Part shown: piece after piece, positions 12,601 through 23,400 of the stretch
Numbering within the stretch: the first letter of the stretch is position 1
How the letters are laid out: every line of letters starts with the position of its first letter
DNA from: Maylandia zebra
Taxonomy: Eukaryota; Chordata; Actinopteri; Cichliformes; Cichlidae
Reading direction: 5' to 3'
Assembly: GCF_041146795.1 (NCBI RefSeq)
Contig: NC_135174.1
Span: 17,008,878-17,072,877, forward strand
DNA: 64,000 nucleotides
Notes under the pieces: generated by a model
Told to the model about the DNA's origin: nothing
The model's database searches: none
Seen by the model: the letters and a program-made list of their open reading frames with translations, nothing else
Translations under genes and position numbers: made by a program

Positions 12601-15201
12601 AAGAGAGCCAGAGATTAATAACAAGTATGGGCACAAGCTAGATTTACTCTTTCCCCAAAGGGAGGGAGCATTTAATCGTTTCTGTTTGTCTGTCTGTCTA
12701 TTAGTAGTCTAGGGTCCACAGTTTTTAAGATATCAGTTTCAAATTTTCTCTGATGACAGACACCAATAACTGCTTGAGATTAATTCCCTTTGGCCAAAAA
12801 TCGGGCCAAGGTTAAGGTAACACCAAATGTGAAAAAAATCTGTTTGATTATATTTTGTTTGCCTGTTGGCATATTAGTCTATGTATGTGTAAAAATTACA
12901 CCTCAAGTGGTTTGTTTAATATACTTGACTATACTTAAGCTCTGATTATGAAATGGGGAGTTAATTTTAGGTGGCTATATAACTTGATGTGGGAGTATTA
13001 TTCAAAACCCTTTCCCACACTGAATTTAAATGCACATTTTTCCATCAACAACAGTGAGGGGAATAAAACAAATCTCTAACAATATTTTGTAAACCTCATG
13101 TTTGGACCGTGAAGTCAGTAAATCTGGTTAAAGGCGATAAAATGACAGATAAATTACAGGTGAGGATATGCGCCATCTCTTTGACTGTATCCTATTATAA
13201 TCTGCTCAAACCAAAAAGATTGTTGGTTTGAAAATGTACAAACAAATACTGGCCTTAATTATTTCATATAGTATACAGCGTGTGTAAATCTTAAACCAGC
13301 TATTGTGCTTACTTGTGATAGATGATTACTGGTGCGACAAACAGCATCTGAAAGAAGCATCGTATGGCACTGATCTCTATAGCATGAATTCCCTCTATAG
13401 TTTTCACCAAGAGGGTGATGATGGAGAAGAAAACTGTGGACAGGAAAGCATAGAACAAGCCAAGACCTGGGCATCTATTTGGTTTCTCTGGGCCTGTGGA
13501 AAAAGAGAAAAGAAGGCATTAGTTTAAGTAAGTCTTAAGACAAAAGAATGTAAGAGAAGGGCCATGAGAGGAAAATCACTTACATTTTTAATTATAAAAA
13601 TGTATTATGTTGTTCTTAATACAGCACTCCATATTGGATGGCGAAGCGAGGAGCAGAATATGTTATTGAACCCCATGTGGCCTGGGTAATTCAGCTGCAA
13701 AGATCACAAACAAAAGATATGCCAAATTGTGGGCTGTGGTGTTTGCAAACCCTGACTGTGAAACAACTGATACGTGTGCAGGGATAGACTTTCAGCCCGA
13801 GGTTAAACAAGTATTTTTATTTGTACTCACCAGTCCGTTTGCTTTCCAAACTTTGTACCAAGCCACAGGCGAGGAAGAAGATTGACAATGTTTAGTCACA
13901 GTAAAGCAGTACTGTAAGACTTGTTGTCATAGAATCATTTTATGTTAGGAATTTTCTTTGATTTTAACTACATAATAGTTTAATTACATACTTTAAGTCA
14001 ACCTCTGTAGAAACTTAAGTGTACAGCTGGACCAGATGGGAGTTCAATTTTATACCCTGTGCTGTTCTACCCTAGCAATTATGCATCAAATACAAAAGTA
14101 ACCAAAAAGTAATAAACTAAAACTGGTATGTAAAGGTCCTGAGGAAATGTCTTACTTCCTTGTCAATTTCTAATATAAACCCCCTTCTTCCTTGTACAGG
14201 ATTATACCAGAGGGAAGACAGGACCAAGCCCTATACAAGTTAAACTAGTTTTAGAAAATTGACATCAGCAGCCATATGTATAAACCACCTCCTGTTTAAA
14301 AATAGGCACGTTTTTGGTTAGTTTTTTTTCTTTTGGAAAAGTGCACAGTCATGCATCCGTTTTATAGCACGATGGAAAATGTTAAGCTGGCTTATGAAAC
14401 AACTGAGCCACCAGCTTCACCAGTCAACTAGGTTCACTACTGGGCAGAATCACTGTAAGGGGAACATTTTTCTTAATCATATTTTAAGTATAATTTGGTG
14501 TACAACTTTATTTAACATTACCGTTTTATTCTGAAATAAATAACATACAATGAAAATGGGCTGTTTTAACGGATGTTTTATTATCAAATACCCCCCCCCC
14601 CCCTCCCAAAAAAAAGATGTTATAAGTTTATATAAAAATTGCGCGTAATCCAATTTGACTGTATTACAGTTTATAGGCCAATAGCATACACGTGATATCG
14701 CCGCTATCACCGATACGTGACGTTGAACGATTGTATAACGTGGTGCTACGCAGGAAGTCACTGTTTGTGTATTAGTATATTATTTATTCACACGACGAAG
14801 TTTATCTGCAGGAGAAAGTCGTAAAAACGGGGGATGCTGACTACTTTATGCTAACTGTAAGTGCATGCGCGTGCGCTTCTACCTTCTGGGGATGGGGACT
14901 TGTTTCTGACGCAAAACGCCGGTGGGCACGACGTTTTCTCCTCGCCGCTGCTTTCCAGTGAATTTCCTCTTGCGCCCTCCAGTTGCTCATCATCATCATC
15001 TTCTTCTTCTTCATCATACTCGCACGAAGCTCGGCCCTTGCTCCGCAGATGAATCCTCTCTGGTGCCCGGTCGTTTGTGCCGGGCTCTTGTCGGTCGTAG
15101 GCGCTGTTTTTGTCATGGCTGTCATCTTTGTAAAACGCCACCGTAACGTCGTCCTCTACGGATAAAGCCCGCTCGTGCGTGCAGTGGTTACAGTCTGCCA
15201 T
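9650..15201 (-). CDS. slc35g1: Solute carrier family 35 member G1 (EamA/DMT-type membrane protein), complete CDS
   Basis: Five coding exons join in frame: 15201-14883, 13493-13313, 11957-11823, 11661-11465 and 10062-9650 (1245 nt, 414 aa). All junctions are GT-AG. The start at 15201 (MADCNHCTHE) opens a polar N-terminus with an acidic run (EYDEEEEDDDDEQ, about residues 61-73). From about residue 115 ten hydrophobic segments follow in two EamA-like halves. Diagnostic stretches are EISAIRCFFQML, LADATVITFS, TGVILIARPPFLFG, GTFAAFGGAIGAA, VILRKLGKS and the C-terminal AIRKWYNSS, which match vertebrate SLC35G1 (TMEM20) closely. The human protein is about 365 aa; the extra length here is N-terminal. 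The family is linked to intracellular (ER/plasma-membrane) calcium handling through STIM1, and its transport substrate is not settled. It lies downstream of lgi1 on the same strand, as in mammals. Identity is secure; the exact N-terminus is slightly less so. Confidence 0.95.
10809..11122. mobile_element. hAT-type MITE in slc35g1 intron 4, with 8-bp target duplication
   Basis: The element is 314 bp. The ends are inverted: CATAGGTGTCAAACTC on the left and CAGGGGTGTCAAACTC as the reverse complement of the right end. The 8-bp sequence CACTAGAG occurs directly outside both ends (10801-10808 and 11123-11130). Eight-bp duplications and CAGGGGTGTCAAACTC-like ends are typical of hAT/Charlie-type elements. 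The interior (tttggcccgc motifs, a short TA repeat) codes for nothing, so it must have been moved by a transposase supplied elsewhere. Confidence 0.92.
12355..12650 (-). mobile_element. LINE 3'-tail copy (L2-like), antisense, in slc35g1 intron 2
   Basis: The plus strand reads attcaattttatttatacgc, gcctcaaggcactatatatt, gtaaggtaccctacaataat and ttttaacaggaagaaaccta, the reverse complement of the fish L2-like tail also seen at 3.5-4.26 kb. It is non-coding and lies between exons 13493-13313 and 11957-11823 of slc35g1. Confidence 0.75.
14588..14602 (+). repeat. Poly-C run
   Basis: A run of about 15 cytosines just upstream (in genome order) of slc35g1 exon 1, within intron 1. Confidence 0.9.
14883..15201 (-). 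other. slc35g1: slc35g1 exon 1 with acidic, trinucleotide-built N-terminal tract
   Basis: This is coding exon 1 of slc35g1 (106 codons plus one base; donor GTAGAA). Within it, plus-strand runs of tca and ttc triplets near 14989-15018 read on the minus strand as GAA and GAT codons and encode an acidic run of Glu and Asp. No membrane segment lies in this exon. The human protein has a shorter and different N-terminus, so this cytosolic tail is poorly conserved. Confidence 0.85.
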
Positions 15202-17401
15202 GCTAAGATGCGACGGCTGAGCGGTAGCATGCCTCAGTGAGAGTACCGCGCGACTTCCCCGGTGTCCTGAGTGACTGAGAAGACGAGTAATCTTATCTCA
15301 GGGGGCAGGTTGCTAACGACTGTGTGGTGTTCAGTTTAGCCACAGGGGGGCAGAAGTGGACTCAAACCAAGTCTCCTACCTAGGCAACTAAAATGTTCCT
15401 AAAAGTCCATGCCCATTTCATACACTTACATTTTTGATTAAAGAAGTTCTGCATACTGGTGAACTAACCATTACAGAAATATAGATTTTGTCATTTCCGA
15501 TACTGTTATTGTAATGGCAGCTGTGGCATAAACCGTGCAATGGTTGGCGATCTCTCTCTCCACACAAGCAAAAGTTTACAAGTTCTATTTGTTTGTATGT
15601 CTGTATTTATTTTATTACTTGCATCCTCGAACAGAAAAATGAGTTTTAGTGTTTGTCATTCATTTCTGAATGTGAGCCTAGTTCACAATAATAATGAGAT
15701 TTCAGGATTTTATTTATTTAGCTTGAATTAATTTTGACAATATTTTTTTTTTATCAAGAAACACACATTTTACTCAGTAATAGATTGGTATCCTTGTGAA
15801 AACAGTAATGTTAAATCCTTTATTCCCACCACCATGTGGTGCCCCAATACAGTTTTCACCTCAGGACTGGATGCCACTGTGGTTAAAAAAAAAAAAAAAA
15901 AAAGGAACACTTTTTTATTATCAAGTGAAGAGAATCAGCTGAATACAAATCAAATCATAAAGACTAAATTCATTCAGTTTGTAAGTACAATTGAACAAAA
16001 AACAATACGAGAAGTTGCTTGCTGATTTAGTATTTTATTACCACTGTACATAAAATAAAATGCGAAAAGAAGGCAAAGGGACATGTAATATCCTCTATCC
16101 TTACTCAACTAGATAAAAGTGACACAAGTAAGTCTACAGCAGAAGTATCACGTTACACCAAATCTTATCACTATATCTACACCAAAAAAAGAAGCATCGA
16201 GTGTGGTCCCCTCTACATACAAAAGTAACATAATTTACACAATATTGTAAAAACGTAAACATTATTTTTTTGGCAAATTGTTCTCAGTGAAGTTTTTAAT
16301 TGTCATCAAACTTCTTTTGTGTCAGAATAAGAGGCGCACGTGAAAGCATAGGTAGTATGTGCGGCACAGTGGTTGGCTTTTCGTTGCAGAGTAAAGACAA
16401 CAATGGCTTTGTCAACGGGGGAGAAAAGGGGTAAGGTTGCAGTGAAAGAGAAAGGGCTGGGTGACACAGTGGGATGCTTCTAGCGAGGCATTCATCAGAA
16501 ATCAACGCCATGAGTGTGTTGCGCACACAGTCTTGTTCAACTGAGAGCAGAGAGGAAGCAGTTCTTTTTTTTTTAAACTCAGTTTCTCACAGTGTTTAGC
16601 AGATTTGTCGTTCCATTTATTGAAGTGAAATAATTACAAGCTGCCAACTAGCTGCCATGGAAAAGACACGGTTCTCAGCAAGTAGTCCAATTTTTACCTG
16701 CATTTGGTTGAAAGTAGTATTATTATGAAGCTCAGGTGTCAAATACTGACAAAATGCTTTATTGCCAAGTACAGCACTACATCTATAATCATAGATTTAA
16801 AGGTGAAAAGGGGGTTTTGTACATTTGTCAGATTGTCTGTTTTCTGTAAGGTATCTGTCAAGCCTGTCAGTTGAATGGCTCATGTGACAGGATGAATGAG
16901 ACTAACCTACACAAGCAAATAAATCAAGTACTTAAACACAACACACCTATTAGTATTGTAGGTTAATGTCCCATAGTCTATAATGTATTTTCCATTATAG
17001 ACCCCATTTCCAAAAACAAAAACAACAACAACAAAACATGAATGGTAATCAGCACTATCAAAATCCTATAGGAGAAACAAAACTGTATGTAGATTAATAG
17101 CAAACTCATGTGTGAATGTCTTCTGCCTTTGGAGTTGAATAATAGACAAAGAAGATCACTGACTTCACAACTTTAAATGGAAAATAAGGCATTTCCAAAT
17201 ATTAAGGGATTGAGATATAAATACAGGACTTGCAGACCACTGCAGCTGATCACAAAATATTTATAAGTTTAGCTACAAACTAATCTACCAGGATTTTGAC
17301 AAATCTCTCTTTTTGTTTGAGCAAAGGTGGAAATTGTTGATTGATTAAAATGGGACTGACGAGAGCGACAATCTCGGGGGAAAGGCATTTAGACGATGGG
17401 C
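15202..17401. other. slc35g1 upstream region and probable lgi1 3' UTR
   Basis: No coding exon is visible between the slc35g1 start and the lgi1 stop. The lgi1 transcript runs into this region on the minus strand. Candidate polyadenylation signals AATAAA (minus) lie at about 16034-16039 and near 16760, so the 3' UTR may be 0.6-1.4 kb. About 150 bp upstream of the slc35g1 start the sequence is CG-richer (accgcgcgacttccccggtg), compatible with its promoter. A poly-A run is at 15884-15902. Confidence 0.45.
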
Positions 17402-20400
17402 CTAATTGCTCAGATCGATCATGAGGTGCTCGTATATCTGAGTTTTTCCCTTGAAGCTGGATGCCAGTAGGAACACCCGGTCGTCAATGGAAACCAGAGA
17501 AAATCCCCGAGGCGCCTGGATATTCAGCTCCTGAGATGGGACAAACTGGCCCCTCTTGGTGTCCCATTGGTAGACCTGCGTCAGTGAGTAATCGCTGCCC
17601 AAGATGGCATACTGCCAGTTGCCGGTGGAGACGGGCTGGAACACCATAGAGCCACGGGAAGGAAATGTCTGGACCTCTTTGAACATGGCACCGTCCCAGC
17701 GCATCACCTTGGAGTCCCCGATGAATCTTGTCAAGCATATAAACAGATCACCTTTGAAAAGGACAAAGATTTCAAGAGGCCGTTTAGTTTAGACATTCAG
17801 CCACTAAATGCGGATCTGACACAGGAAAGCTCACAAAAAAAACAGATTATGTAAACCCAAATATAATTCATTGTTTGCTACAAATATATATTCAGCTGTG
17901 GGAGACATTTCGAGCTACATTATTCATGCACATTCACTCATTTTATATTCACACATTGTGTGCTGTGATCTTGAGTCGTGTCTTCCCTGTCTGCTCACAT
18001 AGCAGAGTTGGGCTGATCTCAGCCTTATGCACTGTTTTGGGAGAAAGAAGAAGTGGATGCAGATGTTACTCTGGGAATGGTGCTATTTGTTTTTGATGAC
18101 AGATAAAGCTTTCTCTCAGTTTTTCTTTCAGCCCTAACTAGGCTAGCTGTTATGGCAAACCCATAATATTCTCATAATATTATGTATACACCCCAGATTG
18201 CCTGTTTAGAGAAGGCTGAGAGTGTCTCCTGGTAGGCAGAGCGCCTGGTGTACCACATTTCTCTCTGCTGGGAGGTCTAAGGTGAGGGAGAAACCATAAA
18301 GTTGGAATTGCAAATTAATTCCCTGTCATTTGTCTTTGGAGACCTGTGTCCAGTACGCATACGGAAGCTGTTGTAAACCTCGAAAGAAAACTGCTTTCCT
18401 TGAACTAACTTTTCCCTGACATCAGCTAATAGCCACTAATAGGTAACCTGTTAATATGAGAGAGAAACCCCCACCCCACACTATCATAATGTTTTACAGT
18501 CTGATTTGTGTGCAGGTTTTATGGCAGTGACATTGCCTCTTATCGCCTTCAAAATAAATGCCGACGATATGCAGCGGGAAAATAAAGAGTAATAAATCAA
18601 GTCTAAGAAAGTAGGTCATAAATGTTTTTATTAACCACACTTAAAAAAAAAAAGTTGAGTCCAATATTAAGCATGTGGTGCACTAAACTTAATGGATGCA
18701 ACTAGAAGTTTGCACAGTGTCCTTTTGCTTGCATGGATCTCACCTTGAACTCGGAAGTGTTTGATGGAGAAGACGTCCTCCATGTCCGGTATGTCAGTCC
18801 TGCGGTCAAACTTTTTCTGGCTCCTGTTCCACTGGTACACGACAGGCCTCTGGGAGCTACTTGACAAAATCAGGTGGGGTTTGTTGGAGATCTCTAGATA
18901 TTCTACATCTGTATCCCTGTACCAAGGGTGGAGTGACTGGTGGGAATAAAATCCATTGCCGTTCCATTTGTACACCGTTGTGGAGCCCGCCTACAGGAAG
19001 AACATGTACAAAACATCAGCTCAAGCCAACTACATTCAAAACCTGAACAAGCATTTTAATTAAGTACTCAATAGTGATTTACAGTTGAAAACAATTATAG
19101 CTCAACATGAAAAAAAATTAGGCAACAAACTTCAAATTTTGCATGAAGCCAAACACCAGAGTGTGGTGGTGTGTCTGTGCTTGTGTGCCTGAGTTGTCCC
19201 CAAGCATATGTGAGAGCATATGTGAACATTTGGCAATACAAGCTAATCAGCAGGAGCAGACACAGACCGACATGCTGCAGAGAAGGACGCCCGGGGAAGG
19301 ACTGGCTGACGTGGTGGGAAGAGTAGATTAGATGATATTTATTCATACAGGGGCTGGATGCAGTAATAAGGACATGTCTACAGTATTGTTGTTGTTTTTA
19401 AGTCAAGTCAAAATTGATATCTGTTTGCACATTTTAACAACCCCAGCTGACCAAAGTACTGTACAAGTTATATAGAATATACAGTATATACAATGATGGC
19501 TAAATCAACAATAACTATGCACTAAAAATCAAATAAAAGAAGTAAATAACACTGTGTTTGCACACTAAAAGCCAGGATACTCTGCTCAACTAGATTTGAA
19601 AGCAAGCGAGAACAAATAGATTTTAAAAGGTGTTTTAAAATGATTGAGGGACGTGGCAGTTCTTAAGTAAAAAGGTAAGTTGTTCCAAAGATTAGGAGCC
19701 ACCACTGAAAAGGCCCTAACGCCTCTGCTTTGAAGCCTGATTCTAGGAGAGTTCAAGAGCCGCTGGTTCAAAGCCCTCTGTGCTCCAGTAGGACTGTAGG
19801 GTTTCAAAAGTTCTGTTAAGTAAGGGAGTGCTAACCCACTGAGACTTTAAAAATCAAGTAATGCAATTTTAAATTGAACCCTGAAATAGATTCATTTAAA
19901 AAATAAACCGTCACTAGCGAAATGCAAATTTATGCCACCTGCCATGAAATACTTTGTTGATTTTGAGTGACAGTGAAAGAAAACAGAAAACAGGCCCAAC
20001 CTTAGAGCTGTCAGCGATGACAAAGAAAGACTCTCCGTCGATCATGAAGGTCTCGATGTCGTTGGGTTTGCGAATTTTTAGGATGTCAATGTCCTGGATC
20101 TTGATGAACTTGCTGGCGGAGGTATCATGCTTGTAAATGTGTGAGCCCCCAAACAACTGGGCCACAATGACAAAGAGGTGGTTCTCAATTAGCATGGGCT
20201 TGCAGACGACAGTTGAGGTGCCTAAAGAGTAAAAGAGAGAACAAAATACACATTCAGTACATGCACAGAACCCAAGCAACTGTTTGTACTAGAATGTAAG
20301 AACAATTAGGCTCACTAACCTTTTTTTCATCCAATAAAGAGTGTCTAACTACAAATACTACATGAAACCCGTAGTTCCTTTTTTCAAGTACATCTATCTA

Positions 20401-23400
20401 AACCTTATCAAAACCATTTAATGACGCAATGTGGTAACTCTGAGGTTAAAGTAAATCTCTGTGACTGATAAAAATATTATGTGCATCACTGTTGGCAAAG
20501 ATCTGACTGACACAAAGTAGTGCTAGGATCTGATATCTTTCTCCATCCAGGCACTCCATTTATGCCTGGATGCAGAGGAAATTTTCTGCATTAGCGGGTA
20601 TGCTGTGTCAAACATCTCTTATTATACTGCTGGCTTAAACGGGTAATTATTTTGAATGGGAACTAGTAATTACATCAATCAGATATATACTCAACTGCAG
20701 TCACCTGAAAAAATGTATTGTGAAGTTCTACAGGGAAGCCAACTCTGACTGAGACCAATATAATCCATACAGGGTTTCTTATACATTTACATACTACACA
20801 TTGAGGTCATTCCAGGTGAGAATATTTACACATTCCCGTACTGACTTGAGAAAAAACTCACTTTCAATGGTGTCATATGTTCTGAAGGTCATCTCCACGT
20901 GATCCCATTCTAAGAAGCTGCATGTCCCAGCAAAAGGCTGGGCAAACACGACATACTGTTCATTACCAAGAGTGAAGGCATCCACCGAAATGGACTCAAA
21001 CTTCAGTGACTGATAGGTGGCAAACTCTGAAAGGTGGGACATAACAATTAAATAGACATGAAAGAAAGATGCTGTAGATGCTGTGATACAAGGAGATGTG
21101 CAAGAGGAAGGTACCTGCTGCGATGCAGTCAAAAGAGTGAGGCAGCAGGTCGTTGATCTTCTTCCCCTGGTGAATGGGTGGGCCACTGCAGTAGATTTGG
21201 TCTAGAGTGGCATTGGTGTGGTGCATCCACTCCACCAACCACTTGAGCTTGCAGTCACAGATCAAATTGTTGCCTCGCAGATCCCTACATGAATGGATCA
21301 CAAGTAAAATACAGTTCAATTTTCTTTATACAGTTTCCTCAAGGTGCTTTACATTGTAAGGTTAAGACCCTCCAATAACACAAACAAAACCCCAACAACC
21401 AGATGGGCTCAATCAGCAATCAGTGGGAAGGAAAACTCCACAGAACCAGAACCTGCCATGACAATCAAGTAAAACACTAACGTTACAACATGAAATCGTT
21501 AATATTTATTCTTTATTTCTTGCTTTCTTTATTCTTTTTAAAACTTACAGGCCTCTTATTTCCAAGAACTGTTCAGTTTGCTAAACCACAGCACGTGTCC
21601 CATCTCCTGGGTAGTCTCTGCTTATCACACACTCTCAGTTTGAATAGCTATTAAGCTTGAATGTGGAGTCTAGTGAATCTAGAGACACAGGAATTAATCT
21701 AGCTGATTGTGTCAGTGTGACCTAAGCCAGTATCTAGTTCTTTTGTTGTGTAATTGACTTGCTGACCATTTACCCTGACATTGTAGCATCTTAACCCAGC
21801 CTTTCCTTTCTCTAGATTTCTCAACCGCAGTATGTAATAGCTTCCTCTATAATGATTTACTTTCTCAGACTATTCTCTCATTTTCCTTCTTGCACAGTTA
21901 TTGTTTCTTTCTTTGAAAAGGAGGAGAAATACTAATATTGTTAGGTGACGGCTGTGTGCAGACAGGAATAGGACCCAAGGTGCAGACTCCGGAGACAGAA
22001 CGTAAACCAAAACAGCTTTAATGCTGAACGCAAACATAACATAACTGGAACAAAACTCAAAATAAACTAACACCAGTGGATGGGCAAAACACACAGCAAA
22101 ATAAACGGTAGATCGCAACACGGACACAGAGAAACACAGGGCTTAAATACACAGAGGGAGCAATCAGGGAATGAGTAACAGGAGGGAAACACAGCTGGGG
22201 CAAATCAGAACTGACGAGACCAAAGAAGCGTAAACTGAACACACTGAGAAAAGACAGAGACCTTCAAAGTAAAACAGGAAATACAACACAGACTCACATG
22301 CAGGCACTACAGAGGGAACAGAGACGTGGGACCAGGGCAGACACAAACACTGACTGAACACGGGGATATAGGAACTAAGGATACACATAGACGCGAACTA
22401 GACAAGGGGATACAGGTGATAGGGGAGACAGAGCAACTAAAGAAGACAGAGACATAAACCATAAGACAGAACTCAAAGAAACCAAAAACTAGAAAGTATA
22501 AATAATATAATAAACTCAAAAACCCTGAGTCAACGACCCAGGCATCCTAACAGTACCCCCCCCCCCCCCCCTTAAGGGCTGGCTTCCAGACAGCCCAAAC
22601 CAAAACATCAAAACAAAAAAAACAAAAACAACCCAACCAGGGTGGGCGGCGGGGGAAACAGGATGGAGGGCTCGAAACAAACCAAACAAGGAGCCAGAAA
22701 CAAAAAAAGAACAAACAACGGAGCCCGGAAAGCAACAGAACAAAACACAGGAACAAAGTCCAAAACAACAGCACCAAGGCCCAGGCATAGTCCAAAAGCA
22801 AACAAACAAAAGGGCTCACGAAAGGCGCATAGGCCCAGGCAACAGTGTCGAAAAAGTTCAGGGGGCCGGCCCGGAGGCTGACGGCACAACAGTCCAAACC
22901 CGGGCAGGTCAGGGGGGCGGCCCGGAGGCTGATGGTCCAAGAGCCCAGAAAACAGGTCAGGAGGCCGGCCAGGCGGGAGGCACCGACGGCGACCGAGCAG
23001 ATCAGGAGGCCGGCCGGGCGGGAGGCACCGACGGCGACGTAGTTCAGGGGGCCGTCCATGACGGCGGCGTAGGTCAAGGAGCCGGCCATGACGGCAACAA
23101 CATCCAGTCATCGGCCGAGCAGGACGCGCAGGCCGGACAAGACGGGCAGGACGCGCAGGCCGGGCAGGACGCGCAGGCCGGGCAGGACGCGCAGGCCGGG
23201 CAGCATGGAGACCTCAGGACCAGGCGGAGCTGCCGACTCGGAGGCCGGCCCAGGCGGAGCTGCCGACTCGGAGGCCGGACCAGGCGGAGCTGCAGATGCA
23301 GGACCAGACGGAGCTGGTGGTGGCTGAATGGCCTCGCCAGAACCATCAGCAGACACTGGGACGTGCTGGCTGGGTCCTCCCGGACCCCCAGCTGACGAGG

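Noticed and set aside
22547-23111. Two overlapping minus-strand open frames after the gag-position ORF
   Set aside because: They arise from GC-rich tandem repeats open in several frames. Neither shows a protease, RT or envelope motif.
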